64,000 nt of DNA from Tethya wilhelma (lineage: Eukaryota > Porifera > Demospongiae > Tethyida > Tethyidae): positions 9,334,086 to 9,398,085 of the forward strand of contig CAXIPT010000001.1 of assembly GCA_964030475.1 (NCBI GenBank). Direction: 5' to 3'. Both the position numbers and the translations under genes were made by a program. Numbering within the stretch: position 1 is the stretch's first letter; each line of letters opens with the position of its first letter. The notes below the pieces were generated by a model. The model searched no databases. It was not told where the DNA came from and saw only the letters and a list, made by a program, of their open reading frames with translations. Positions 23,219-35,187 of this stretch are shown here, piece after piece.

Positions 23219-23378
23219 CAGTGTTTCCCCCAAAGAGGGGTAGGGGGGCGCTCCCCCCTCCTTTCAATTTTCTCCTTCCCATATAAATACATATAAATTA
23301 AACTACTATTTTTCAGAGGATTTTTAGCAATTCTACCCACTTCCCCCCCTCTTTACTTTTGTCCTGGGAGAAACACTG
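23219..23378. mobile_element. Candidate 160-bp MITE with CAGTGTTTC ends
   Basis: CAGTGTTTCCCCCAAAG on the left and GGGAGAAACACTG on the right form an imperfect TIR. hAT-type MITEs often begin CAGTG, but I do not see an exact 8-bp target duplication, so assignment is tentative. Confidence 0.45.
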
Positions 23379-23499
23379 CCCAACATTCACTGGGTACACA
23401 CTATAGCACAATCTTGCTACCTGCCTGAGCTTGTTTTCATTTGGAGTAGTGTCTTTTACACTCGCTTTCTGCCGAAATGTCAAGAAACAAAAGCTAGCC

Positions 23500-23789
23500 A
23501 GGCCATATACTCTGCTATATATGCTATATAACTCGCTTAGGCTCGCCCTCCAATATCTATGCTATATGGCTCGCTCAGGCTCGCCCCTCATGCTCGCCCT
23601 CCAAAATTTCAACTGTTGGCCTTATGGGTGTGGCCTTGAAGCTTAGCACTCGAAGAGGCTGAAAAGCTTTGTATCTCAGGAACTACAAACTTTTGTTGAA
23701 TTCTTTGTGTACTTTTTTTAGATAATCTCGATTATTTTACCTTGGTATACCGCTTTTGAAGACTGGAAATGTTCTTGAGATATAGTTGG

Positions 23790-23837
<48 letters not shown>

Positions 23838-23890
23838 AAACGACTATCGTAACCCTAGGTGCGCATGCACACGAAGGGTTAATAATCATA
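23500..23890. repeat. Interspersed repeat with an internal (CA)n tract, copy at 23.5 kb
   Basis: The repeat runs from a GGCTCGCTCAGGCTCGCC cluster through TGTGGCCTTGAAGCTTAGC and TATCTCAGGAACTA to CTTGAGATATAGTTGGA. An (AC)n tract at 23791-23833 follows, then GACTATCGTAACCC. Related copies are at about 57000-57490, 60560-60805 and 42911-43140. Frames of alternating His/Thr or Cys/Val residues here are translations of the microsatellite. Confidence 0.75.
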
Positions 23891-23899
23891 ATATATGAC

Positions 23900-25600
23900 C
23901 AAAAGATCCTACACAACATTATACAACATTGTGAACACATGAGCGAGCCCCACATAGTCGTTGCAAATGGTAAAATTTCTGTTGGTTTGTTGGTTTGTAC
24001 ACCGTGGACACTTTCGGTATATTCAAATTATTCGAACGGTAATATGCAGTCCAGATTACGTCACAAAAATATTGAAATTTGGAATTGTGCAATATATACA
24101 CGTCCGGCAGAGACTTGACTGTAGCTTGCGAGCCATAGATCTATAGCTGAGAAAGCGAAAGAGAAAGAAGACTCGATGCAGAGACAATGCTGCGCAGACC
24201 ACTCATGAGGAGCCGGACTGTCAGAGCTCAAATTGAAACAAACTTATAGACCACTCCTGAGGCTGAGAGACGGCCTCGTCTAGAGCTGAAGCATCTGAGC
24301 AGATACTGCCATGGGGACACTACTCCTGAGAGATACCATCTCTTGAAGCAGACCTAGAGAGACTACACCTCATACAGAAGCAAATTTAATATAATTTGAG
24401 CAACTATGACACCATGCTAGTCTAGCAATGCCATATATAGATATTATACACTACGTATAATATCTATGGCAATGCCAAGCCTCTCACACTTGTTCCGCCC
24501 ATAGTGATGGCCAAAATTATTGCTCTTCAACACTGAGAAAACTTCCTAGCTAATCAGCTAATTGATAATTTCACAGTGACACTGACATTCTGACACAGAT
24601 ATCGTCTTCTTCTCAATCAAGAAATACTGCCTCATGAGCTCTTCAAGGTGTAGTACAGCAGCACTGGAGTGAAGCTACTCAACACAAATATGTAATTGAG
24701 AGAGCTTCATATCTATGGAGATGCCTATATACAGTGTACTTGACAGTTGACGACCTAGAAACTGGTTGGTCAAGAGTGAGAATTAAGAGTTTGCAAGCCG
24801 TGAAAGTCCCCTACTATACACAGCAAGTGTACGAGGTACCAAGGAGTACTGGTTTAGTTGTCTCATTGCCACCATTGGAGTGACTGCTCTTGCTTGTTCT
24901 TCAACTCTGCTCTCCCAAATCTACGTCTTCAAACACCTCAAGGCTCCAGCAGTCACCAATCATGAGATGCGACATAAGCACATGCACATGCCTACCTCTA
25001 CCCTTGAGACCACCGAGCTATTCATGCAGGCTCGCCCCCATGATGCTTTGCATCACCCTAGTTTAATTGTAAGAGAGAAAGGGCTAATACACAGCTTAAA
25101 CTAGTAAGTTCCTCTCTACTCCTATAATTTAAAGTTATTTCAATCCTTTTAGTTTTTGTACAATCATTAGTCAAGCTATTTGGACACAGATTCTTACAGC
25201 TCCGACTCACTATGGCTCTTGTATTCGCAGTGAGTCTCAATGCCTACTGCAGCTGTTAGATACTGCATGAGCCGGTTTAGTGGGACCTTTGTACCTTTCA
25301 ATATCATACGACTCACTGCTGATTTTCATAATTTTCTCTTGTAGAAACAGGAAGAAGTCACTCACTCGATCATTCATGCACAGTTGAACACGTAATGAAC
25401 AGCTAGAAGGCAAAACACTGCCTTCTAAAGAGTAGCACATGTACTGGACAACCAGCTGTTTTCCATTGAAATGAAAAAGACGAGGGTAGATTTTCTGATG
25501 AATCAGCAAACATTACAATATGTGGGAAGTTGTTGCTGGTGTCAATGGCTTCTTTTGATGGTGTGCTTTTTTGTAAGAAATGATGTCATGATAGTTACTT
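23900..25600. other. Repeat-derived stretch without a supported gene
   Basis: At 23943 the motif GAGCGAGCCCCACATAG matches the end of the elements at 25613 and 36553. Between about 24160 and 24370 there are degenerate copies of the Arg-rich ACTCCTGAG repeat seen intact at 36735-36995. A short inverted repeat (TAGATATTATA / TATAATATCTA) occurs near 24440-24465. Frames at 24880-25104 (plus) and 25237-25509 (minus) have no recognisable motif. Confidence 0.5.
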
Positions 25601-25612
25601 CATTGGGGCGAG

Positions 25613-26269
25613 CGTGAGCGAGCCCCACATATACGTTACACGACATTCGAGTCTGTGCACTTCCGGTTGTGTGATTTGTGTGTGATGTCTGTACGCACCA
25701 TTCCGTAAATAGCATTTCCTGTTTGAATTTTTCGAATTTGTAATGACATCAACAAGTAATTTCGAACAATTCAAGTACTTGCACGTGGCCAGCTAGCTAG
25801 CCAAGTAGCTAAGCGCTAAAAGCACAAGACAAAGAAAGCAGAGGGAGCTGAGACAACGAGACACCAGAGCAAAGACAAGTGAGGTGACAGCAAGATGCAG
25901 ATGGGCATAGTCTGACAACCATAGACGAGCTCGGTAGGTGGACTCAGTCTCTGGCTACTTTTACTGACTCATGCAACAATACTATGATAATTTAGAGATA
26001 TTCTTCTTCTCTGTCTTCTTTCTCTTTGCTTGGTTGAACATGTCTACTGCTCTTTTTTTCTGCCATGTGATCTCACCAGTTAACCACACAGCATCTAGAC
26101 TTGCAGCAGCATTTGAACTGTCCAAAACTAAATCAACTCTGAACAATATTCACCCATTCTCTCAATGTTATCTATGTCACCATGAACCTCACATTTGATT
26201 CATTATTGCGGATACAATACGCATTATTACATGTGCAACACATTATTTAGGCGCTCACGCTCGCCCCCA
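25613..26269. mobile_element. Non-autonomous element with GGGGCGAGCGTGAGCG inverted ends
   Basis: GGGGCGAGCGTGAGCG at 25613 is matched by its complement, CGCTCACGCTCGCCCC, near 26254-26269. The left tip continues AGCCCCACATA as at 23943 and 36553. There is no supported coding sequence inside. I do not see an unambiguous target duplication. Confidence 0.5.
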
Positions 26270-26545
26270 AATGTCGTAGGCATTTGCTAGTAATAATATT
26301 ATTGTTTTATTATACTTACAGGATTAACTTTTATCAGATATGGAGTGTCAATACCAACAGCTACAGCCATCTCTTTAGTAGACTTGCCTTTTTTCCTTCC
26401 TTTGGTCATATAACAAGCCAAGCAACGAAATGCTATGATAGTTTTGAGATCTAAACAAATGCACATAAAGTTAATGAGGTTATACAAACTGTTAATTCAT
26501 GCAGTAATCTTTCCTTGAGAGTTAAACTAGAGTATAAAAACTTAT

Positions 26546-27977
26546 GGATCTCCTATAAAGAACGGACAAAGGGCGCGAGCGATCTAATTAAGTGGGCGGG
26601 GACATAGGCATGCCCCCTACAATTAATTAAGGGGTGTGGTCACTTGATAGGACAAAGTACAAATAACACGTGGACTAAGCATAAAAAAATGGTTATAATA
26701 TTGTAAGTTCAAGTTTCACAGTTGGAAATAAGGCTAATAAACTACAAAAGAAGAAACTACAGTCGTAAGTATAAGTACACTACATTTACTGAATATGTTA
26801 TTGGTAGTAGATAATGTATGGATTGTTTACACTGGGTACTGCCTACTAATATGCAAACACACATTTTCTAAAGCCTCCCCAGCAGTTTTCCCACACCTCT
26901 CTCCACATAAATTCATCAAGATGAAGAGCCAGCTGTTCAGAGCTAACCCCCTTCATCCGTTTGAATTTTGTCTTGACCCGGTTCCAATAGCTCTCGACAG
27001 TCTGGGTATTGACTCCAGTGGTAGGATCAACAAAATGGAGTGAGTGATTGACAACCACATGCCCTGCAATTCCTGGTAGGGATGCCACTCTCCTGTATGC
27101 TCGCCAATCATCACTCCAAATTGTCGTACCAGGTAGTGTGTGCTGTTGGATGATCGGCAGAAGAGTTGCATGGTCTCTACTGGGAACCAACTCCATGTAA
27201 CCAAGAGCAGGGGTGTGTGAGGTGTCAACAAGTCCGAAGACCCACTGTTCCCTTCCTGGTCGTTGTCCACGATTGTACTACATGTACATACATTGTTTGT
27301 ATGCAGTATGTTAAAGTCTGTCTATACTAAAAATTATTTTAATTTACTAATTAATTTTTAATTGTAATTATACCTTTGGTTTGTGAGTGAGCAAACTTTC
27401 ATCGATCTGCACAACAACACCAGGTCCACCTAATCTGATTGGTGTCTGGAGCAGCCAAGTTGTGCAGACCTCCCTCAACCACTGGTACACTGCACAGGCA
27501 GATGCCTCAGTTACCTCGGCCTCTTCAGCAGCATCTGTGACTGGGTAGTTCCTAGCCCACCAGTACATCAAGATCATCCACTTCTTCAAATTAAGGTAGA
27601 CGAGACTTAGAAAAAAAACTACCATCTCTGATTGATGTGCACTTGTGACATGCAGGGCAGCGAAACCTGGTGCCATCACTAACATCAGATCTGTCTGAGA
27701 GCTGCATAGCGGTGCCACAGGGACATGTCTTGTTTGTAGCCAAAAGACCCTTTCTTTGCAGATAGGTGATCAGCTGATCAGTTTCTCCAAAAATCACTGG
27801 ACCTAGCTGCAAGATGGACATGTTGAACTTTCCCGCTCGCGGGGATCAATTTATTTCTACGCATGCGTATAACCTATCAAGTGACCACACCCCCTAATTA
27901 ATTGTAGGGGTGTGCCCATGTCCCCGCCCACTTAATTAAACCGCTCGCGCCCTTTGTCTGTTCTTTATAGGAGATCC
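26546..27977 (-). mobile_element. Complete Merlin (IS1016/IS1595-type) DNA transposon, 1432 bp
   Basis: The ends GGATCTCCTATAAAGAACGG (left) and its near-complement (right) continue as long imperfect TIRs of about 100 bp that include GTGGGCGGGGACAT. The flanks are AAACTTAT at 26538-26545 and AAACTTAT at 27978-27985, an exact 8-bp target duplication, as expected for Merlin. The internal gene encodes an IS1595-type transposase. It is inserted in an intron of gene B. Confidence 0.92.
26846..27821 (-). CDS. Merlin transposase (DDE, IS1595/ISXO2-like), two exons, one frameshift
   Basis: Exon 1 (27374-27821) starts MSILQLGPVIFGETDQL and carries a zinc-ribbon-like CPCG ... FRCPACHK module, then DGSFFSKSRL, then VVVQIDESLLTHKPK with the first catalytic Asp. 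A 96-bp intron with GT-AG ends (27278-27373) follows. Exon 2 (26846-27277) has REQWVFGLVDTSH, TIWSDDWRAY (second Asp) and GVNTQTVESYWNRVK (catalytic Glu), ending with LDEFMWR. A one-base frame change near 27600, beside an A8 run, separates SFFSKSRL from LNLKKWMILMYWW; it could be a real lesion or a homopolymer error. All three catalytic residues are present. Confidence 0.82.
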
Positions 27978-28850
27978 AAACTTATTTTAATGCTGAATAA
28001 TAACTGCATTATCCATACTACGACTCCTAGACCACTCTCTCAGAGCACGCTTCTGTCCAGTAGTTTTGTGGTCAGATGCAGATGCATATATCATTGCATC
28101 CTCCCACTTCATCCAGGAAGAAATAAATTTCTCTTCTGCGTTCTCCATTTTCATAATTAGTTCAAATTTTTGAATGCACATTGTACTTACAACGGCATAT
28201 TTCTTCATCATCGGAAATTTCTCCAAAATATGTTGCACGGATGGTGCATCATCAATAATTTCTTTCCTTCTCCGAAGAAAGGTCCTTTTCATCAGTTCCT
28301 TCACTGTGTCTGCTTGAGGTCTAGGATTGTCGGCCTCCTGCTGTAAGGCTTCCATATTTCTGTCATGTGTAGTGTCATCTTCATCATCAACAGCAAGAGA
28401 TCGATATGGATGCTTTAATGGAGTGTATCTAGCTCTCTTGGCCCGAGGATATTCGACATCACTGCTCTCATCATCCTCATCATAGGCTTGCCACTTCTGT
28501 CTCAGATTCTGGGTCTTAACGTATATAAACTTCTTCCATGATTTCTATATTATATTCAAAATAAACACATAATTATAAATCACCAATTTGTGCACTCACG
28601 TATTCCTTCAGAAATGGATTTTTTGCCACAAGACTCTTTGCAACAACTTCACAATCACTTGTGGATGGTTTTTGGGTGTACTTACAAAGAGTTAACTGTT
28701 GCCAGGACACGAACCATATAACTTCTGTCATCTTCAGTTTTCCTTTTCTTAGCAAAGTTTTTTTTCAGTACCTTCATGAAATTTCGGTATAGGAAAAGGA
28801 TTAAGAACTCTTGATCCAATCGCAATTGTCTGTGAAGTTATATATAAAAC

Positions 28851-29635
28851 AATGATTTGATTATTATGACTAATATACCGTATAGCGGGTAAACTTGGCG
28901 AGAATTATAATTGGTGAAATTCATAGGAAAAAATACACTGAATACAATCGTTGGAATGACACCATTTCCAATGTTTTCACATTGTATGTACTGTCAGTTC
29001 ACAATAATTATTGTTTCACCATGTTTTAAAGTCTTACAATAATATAATGTTCAATAGCAGGACAGATTACATTGAAAACACGATCTATGTATGTAGCTTC
29101 CAAAAACTTTATAGGAAAAATAGTGTATAATTGTTAGTGTTAAGAAGAACACAACGTTTGTGCCAATGGATCCATGGAGTGCTTAATTATTATGTGCATG
29201 CTCGTGCATGCACCACATGGCCATACCCATCATTTTAATTTAATGACGTAACGTAAGAATGTAACATTCATTCAGGCACTTCTAATTAGGGGAAATTGGT
29301 TCGTCACTTCAATTTTTTTGCCATGGTGTCATCCTCCAGCCTAGCTCTACCTAATGAGATAAACGTTTAGCAGTTATCAATGATGTGTGTTCTAAATCAG
29401 CTGAAATATAATTGGACTCGGAGATTCTGCCATTCTAGATCTGTGGTGATTCGTACTCTTGTCGAGGGACAGTGCGGTGGAGATTGAACCTGTTGAGCTC
29501 GCTTCCTGATTGAACTTGAGATGAAACCACATCCAGTTTCATGCTCGATGAAAGTAAGCTATATGAATAATATTAGCCGAAAGCGCCAGCTATATTTACT
29601 TTTCTAGTAGTTGTGCTACTGTAGTACTATTATAT
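28851..29635. other. Intergenic stretch with a MITE-like tip
   Basis: TACCGTATAGCGGGTAAACTTGGCGAG at 28877 resembles TACCGTACAGTGGGGAAACTTGGAGAG at 59611, so both are probably ends of one MITE family (each given here only as its short tip). I see no exon in this stretch. Confidence 0.45.
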
Positions 29636-30490
29636 ACAAGTATAGTAAAAATTTTCATAAAAATTAGCAGTGTAGGAATGGGCAGCACTGCAAAAAGTAA
29701 GCAAACAAGGCATGTCACAAGTTCGGCACATGACTACTTTATTTTAATTTTTGATTTCTCATGCATAATAATTGCTGAGCGCCTTAGCGCGAGGCAGTGT
29801 AATCTTGCAGGGCCAAAAATTGTGGAAGTAAAATCCAATTACACGTCATCAATACCGGATGAAAACGGGCAAAAATTGTTCCGGTTTGCCAATAATTGCG
29901 GAAGTAAAATCCAATTATACGTCATGAACACCGGATGAAAACGGGGCCAATTCTAGCTGCATGCTCGTGATCGTGATGATCCTTACCATGATATACTAAA
30001 CACGTGCGCGTGCACAGCTCGAGATCTCGTGCTACGTATATATGTAGAATCATGTGTGTTATGAGCCGGCATAGACTACAAAGACATCATTGTGGTACCT
30101 TACTAACTGTACAAGAGGTGAGAGTTTAAAATACATGGAGTTAGCTGATCAGATATTCATGGTAGTCCATTTCTTTCGGTCTAACTAAACGTCGCGCGCG
30201 AGGCAATTAACTGCACTCAGTGTACAACTAGTCATAATAATTATCTCAAGGCATGTATAACATTATTTCAACCAATCATATCATATGACAAGATGTGCAT
30301 ACCAATCAGTATAGCTAAGTGGATATGTGCATGGTTTTAGATAAGCATTAAAAATTTTAGATTCCAAGACTTGGGCATAAAAAATGAAGTAGTCATGTGC
30401 CGAAATTGTGACATGCCTTGTTTGCTTACTTTTTGCAGCACTGCCCATTCCTACACTGCTAATTTTTATGAAATATTTTACTATACTTGT
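29636..30490. mobile_element. MITE with about 110-bp TIRs ending ACAAGTATAGTAAAA
   Basis: 29636-29745 and 30385-30490 are near-perfect reverse complements. Each contains GCAGTGTAGGAATGGGCAG and the sequence CATGACTACTT. A smaller relative is at 42037-42440 and a single arm is at 40533-40632. The plus-strand frame at 29678-29938 is inside the element and has no recognisable motif. Confidence 0.8.
29803..29946. repeat. Two imperfect tandem copies of a 65-75 bp unit
   Basis: The unit contains GGAAGTAAAATCCAATTA, CACGTCAT or TACGTCAT, and ACCGGATGAAAACGGG. It occurs twice in tandem inside the MITE at 29636-30490. Confidence 0.6.
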
Positions 30491-31380
30491 TCATTCACTT
30501 TTTTGAACACTAAAGTGCGGTGACTATCAGAGACTGCAGGTTATAATTAGTCTCTACAAAAGCTGCATGGAGTAATTGTATTATTGCAGTGAAACGTAGA
30601 GTAGGCTAATGCGCATGTGCATGCACATTAAGTGCCACTTGCATGAGCTTTGAACTCTAAGATGTATGGCTACATTAAAGTGCACTGCATGATGGAATCA
30701 GTTATTATAGAGCGTTTTTATGTAACTGTCAGATGTGTTTGTGAAATCAATTTTACAAGAGTTAAACTCATATTACAGCTTACCCATTCTGAATAGGCTG
30801 GAAGCATTCAAAATGGTAAGTGTCTCTCTCAGATGTACATTGTGTTTGATTATCACTGTTTTTTATTACAGAGAGTTTCACTAAATATTATATATCAAGA
30901 ATGATATCAAAGTTGCATCCATCATATGTGATCTTGAAAAATTTTGTTGAATGCATGGTTATATCCTAGCTACTACTGATCGATGGTACCACTCGGACTC
31001 ATGGGTGTCTTCATGCTCAAACTTGTGTTCAATATGCTTGCCAATTAGACTTGTAGGCTCACTTCCAAAGGATGTTACAATTGGAAGCAAATGACTTGCA
31101 TCGATATATAGTCTGCTAGCTCTTGCACAATCACCTCAACTGGACATTGTGACCGGGATTGACTGAATGGAATTGTATAGTCTTTCTCTTCAACACTTTT
31201 TTCCAGATGTTTATTTGGTTCCTGAATCCAAATTCGGCAAGAAGCATTTCAGTACAGGTTTGATGGTTGTACAGATCTTTGCAGGTGGGACTTGATCAGC
31301 CAGCAAGGTATACTAGAGTTTACGGATAGAAGGTGAGTAAACTCTTTTCCCAGACTTTGTTATGAAGCAGAAAGACATGT
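30491..31380. other. Non-coding stretch containing a fragment of a duplicated exon
   Basis: 30770-30860 (plus) matches the reverse complement of about 33690-33770. It includes the exon end CTGGAAGCATTCAAAATG followed by a GTAAGTG donor. Nothing else recognisable was found. Confidence 0.5.
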
Positions 31381-31388
31381 TTTCAGTG

Positions 31389-33860
31389 TCAACAGTGACT
31401 GAGGTTGCACTCGACAAAACAGACAGTTCCAGCAGCAAGTGTGCCAGACAGTGTTGAATTGGCTTCTTCGAGCTCTTCAAAAACTGCTTCTAGTTTCTGA
31501 TAGTCCTGAGCTTTCGAGGCATAACGCTCCTTGAGTCTGGTAGCTTGCTTTTTAAGTACATCACGCTGCCTTTCAGTGGTGTGGTTTGAGTTAGTGAGGT
31601 CTCTCAAGGTACCTCTAACTTGATACAGTTGTTTCTTCATTCTTTTGTTATCGCTCTCCATTTTTTTCTAATCTGATGTTAGTTTCTCTACTTTCTTGCT
31701 CTTGCAACCCATAGTTCATTTGGGTATTACGTGGTAGTTTTGACTGGACAACTCTCTGAATGAAGCGGTAAGCATTGTCAGGATGACAACCTTTTACTTG
31801 CAGATTCCTGTCAATTGCAATACAAAAGCGACCTATTGCGACTGTAGTTGCTCGGTGTGTTTTTTTGCCAGCTCTTTAGGAAACAAAACAGGTTGTGGTA
31901 GAAGTCAATGTTGGGAACACCATTAATTTAAGCTCCACTTCGGAGATCGAGGAGGCATCACACTTCTCAACTTGTGTCCAGACCTCACCCAAGAGGTTCT
32001 CTGTCAGTCCATACTTGCCAAGTTCATGAGGAAACTCCACAGCTTCCCAACCTGCATGTATCAGTATGGGTATCAGGTACTAACCATTAACAACTGCACA
32101 CATGTACAGGTGTCCACTCTTAAGATCATACTATAAAACATGCATACACAGAAACTAACCTCCAGTGGGGTTTCTAATCCTAGGGATCCACTCTTGTTCC
32201 CTTTATGAACACAATGGTGATCCACACAGTTTGGGTGGTGCGATAAGAGAAGGCCTTGTTGGAGCAGCAAGGCATGTTACTGTATCAAAGAATTGGGCTG
32301 GTTGTCCAATGGGCACATGGGGATATTTCTGCCTAACTTTGTCAACCAGTATATGTGAGGCTCCAAGCGAAAACCCGGACGTTTGGGAATTTCCGCGAAT
32401 TTTGAGTTAGCTATTCCATGTGTATCTAGGCCTTTCTAGGAAGCGCATATCAAAATTTGGTGCTCATAGCTGTTGTAGTTTTCCAGATATAGCTCTTGCA
32501 AGCAGCCCTGCCTCCACTCATGGCTTCCTGGTAAAACAGTTGTAAACCTGTTGCTATGTAAACTATGGGCGGTCCGTATACTCTCCGTATCTTAATTAGA
32601 TCATGTACAGTACATGCTGAATATTACCACAGCCAGCCACGTGGGGACTAAAATTATTTAGTGAGAAGCGAGTAGCTAGGAAAGAAGACCCAGGAGACGG
32701 CTACTGGACTCGAGGAGGTAAGCGCTTGCTAGCAGAGAGATAAATTCTAGATATAGTAAGTTCCAAGAACTAAAATAAGCCTCACAATAATCTGTATGCG
32801 ATCGCCATACAGGGAGAGGCAATACTTACGAGTAGAAAGCTACTGTATGTAAGCGCTTGGATTAGACAAGCACGTATAAAGCTTTAGCTCACCTTTCTGC
32901 CCGTGTGCTGTAGCAAAATTCTGAGATCATTCAGCTTATAGACAACTGAGAACATCGAATAAACAATTCATTTTTGTGGCAGCTGCCTAGCTCATTAATA
33001 TTCACTACGGTCTGTTGCACAGCATAGCAACAGTTCGCAACTAAATAAAAATGAACAGGGCTAACAATACGGTCTATATCTCTGCAACAGAAGCAGCTCC
33101 ACCCCTCAAATTTTGGGTGGAGCATGCTGAGATGTAGCGCAATGCGTCCATGCAGTAAAAAAAATTTCGTGCAAAAACGCGAAATAAACTAAAACCGCAT
33201 TTTACTCTAAAAACAATAGAGCGTTTTCATATGACGTCAGTGGTGTACAGATGAATATGTAAATTAGTAAATGAATATGCAAATTAGCTCNCACACATGT
33301 ACAGGTGTCCACTCTTAAGATCATACTATAAAACATGCATATGCAGAAACTAACCTCCAGTGGGGGTTCTAATCCTAGGAATCCACTCTTGTTTCCTTTA
33401 TGAACACAATGGTGATCCATACAGTTTGGGTGGTGCGATAAGAGAAGGCCTTGTTGGAGCAGCAAGGCATGTTACTGTATCAAAGAATCGGGCTTGTTGT
33501 CCAATGGGCACATGGGGATATTTCTGCCTAACTTTGTCAACCAGTAATTTACCCTCGATGTCCTCTGTGGGGGGTGTATGAATATCCTAATGCAGCAATC
33601 ATCACCATGGTATATATTATAGACACTCCAGAAGAGAAAGAAAATCGATAAGCTCCCCATCTCTCCTACATAAAACATGCACAATGTCAACTTCAGTGTA
33701 CATCTGAGAGAGACACTCACCATTTTGAATGCTTCTAGCCATTTTAGAAAGGGTGAGCTGTAATACGAGTTTAATTCCTGTAAAAATGATTTAACAAAAA
33801 CATCTGCATGATTGTTGCGAAGCATTAGTGTGATCCAACACTGAGTTGAATACAATGTCT
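31389..33860 (-). CDS. Unrecognised multi-exon gene with coiled-coil C-terminus
   Basis: Probable exons in minus order: 33722-33860 (ITLMLRNNHADVFVKSFLQ, SPFLKWLEAFKM, then a GT donor); 33480-33590 (EDIEGKLLVDKVRQKYPHVP, FFDTVTCLAAP); about 31870-32045 (WEAVEFPHELGKYGLTENLL); and 31389-31830 (GRFCIAIDRNLQVKGCHPD, YRFIQRVVQ). The last runs, after a frame change near 31665, into a strongly heptad-like segment (RDVLKKQATRLKERYASK, LEAVFEELEEA). I do not recognise the family. The frame change and a partial internal duplication (32096-32348 against 33292-33544) suggest a decayed or misassembled copy. Confidence 0.35.
32096..32348. repeat. 253-bp segment duplicated at 33292-33544
   Basis: Both copies run from ACACATGTACAGGTGTCC to TTTGTCAACCAGTA with a few per cent differences. 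The second copy begins exactly after an ambiguous base (N at 33291). It covers one exon of the unrecognised gene. Confidence 0.85.
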
Positions 33861-33869
33861 ATCAAACAT

Positions 33870-34970
33870 CAAACATGCACAGCAGGGTGTTTACATTGCA
33901 TTTATGGGATGCCAACACTAATGTAAACTTTGGCCTGTCTAGCCAGACTGTGAGAAATTAGCATTTCACCCAAGTTTTCCTACATGGACTACTTGGGCCA
34001 AGCACTTTAAGAGAATTATGGGAGGGATATGCAAGCTCAAGGTAATTTCAGATGATCTATTGCCGAATTTGCATGATCCACTATATGCTACTAGTCCTGA
34101 AACACTTACTTGAGAAGAGCCTTTCTCGATTTGGGTTGTTGCAAGTATACTAAGAACAGTACTAAGCTGGTTGACAGAGTTTTATACCAACAGCTCTCTG
34201 TAACTTTTTGAAAACGACTCTTTATTAGAGCCCACCTTGACCTTTGACCTCCAAGCGAAATTGCGATCGCGATTGCAACGTAAAGAGCAACGCTATATAG
34301 CTGGGATTTGAAAGTGCAGCTGAATTTCTGTCATATAGCATAGTGTGCAGCAGCAGTTGAAAGTTAGATTCTCCAACTTTCATTTTTCCCATTGCAGACC
34401 CTAACGTTTTTGCTAGCCTCGTTCCCAGGCTCCTCCCAGCTCTTCAAGTTACACGATTCTAGTGCAGTTCTCTGATTCTAGTGTGTAACGGGCTCACGTG
34501 ATCAACTTTTATTGTGAAGTATTGTGGTCACATGATCGGAATGTAATCAACAGACTTGCCAGCTCAGCAAAGGCGCGTGTCGTGTCGTACCTCGATCCTC
34601 TGCGACACGAGTGCCTTTGCTGAGCTGGCAAACAGGTGTACGTGATCAACTTATGTTGTGAAGTATTGTGGTCACATGATTGGAATGTAATTAACAGACT
34701 CCTCTGCGGTACCCCAGTGCGCGTGCGCTCGTGCAGTTACGTTACCCACTTCCCTTGCACGTGATCAAGCGTGCACGAAAAAGACACATGACTTGTGCGT
34801 TGAGGAGAATGCAAGCATCGACAAAGACAAAAAAAAAAGCATTTCTACTTTGCACAAATGATTTAGTTTTATCGAATCCACAGTGGAAAAACTTGATGTG
34901 AAAACTTTCAGGAGAAATCAGGTACTAAGTTTTAAGGTTGAAATGATCAGTGAGAAGAGTAGATATGACA
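33870..34970. other. Intergenic stretch with two back-to-back short MITEs
   Basis: 34490-34710 holds two copies of the TGCTGAGCTGGCAA MITE facing each other, separated by CGTACCTCGATCCTCTGCG. No exon is supported in the rest. Confidence 0.6.
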
Positions 34971-35187
34971 TGGAAATTAGGAAAAAATAATACTATAAAT
35001 ATAGAAATTATGTAGTGAGCATATACATACAAAATCAATATGACACTGATAATTAGGCCCGATTTGACCTTGACAGAGTTTTTGTTCCAATCGAGGTTTA
35101 GTAAGGTGGCAGCCCAAGGTTGGGATTGTTCCCATGTACATGAATCTGAAAAGATGTTGATTCATGTTAATTGCTATGTTCAGAATA

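Larger units (their letters stand above)
26299..28850 (-). pseudogene. Paralogue of SAM gene A (gene B), interrupted by a Merlin transposon
   Basis: Minus-strand exons line up one by one with gene A. PFPIPKFHEGTEKKL (about 28800) matches PFEIPVFRVETEEHL. RSYMVRVLATV with PSTSDCEVVAKSLVAKNPFL (28573-28730) matches RTYIVRTLSTM. SWKKFIYVKTQNLRQKW (about 28540) matches SWKNFIYTRCQNINR. DTVKELMKRTFLRRR (about 28270) and FELIMKMENAEEKF (about 28150) follow. IIAFRCLACYMTKGRKKGK (about 26430) matches LVGLRCLSVLLTKNKG. No SAM exons are visible upstream. A frame break near 28740-28760 splits the second block. The Merlin element sits between the FELIM exon and the FRCLAC exon. Confidence 0.6.

Noticed and set aside
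23737..24118. Open frames rich in Cys/Val or His/Thr on both strands
   Set aside because: They are translations of the (CA)n microsatellite at 23791-23833 and its flanks; the same happens at 57333-57518 and 47093-47404.
28573..28755. A stand-alone 60-aa gene
   Set aside because: Its second half aligns with an internal exon of gene A (PSTSDCEVVAKSLVAK...), and its apparent start is created by a frame break, so it belongs to gene B.
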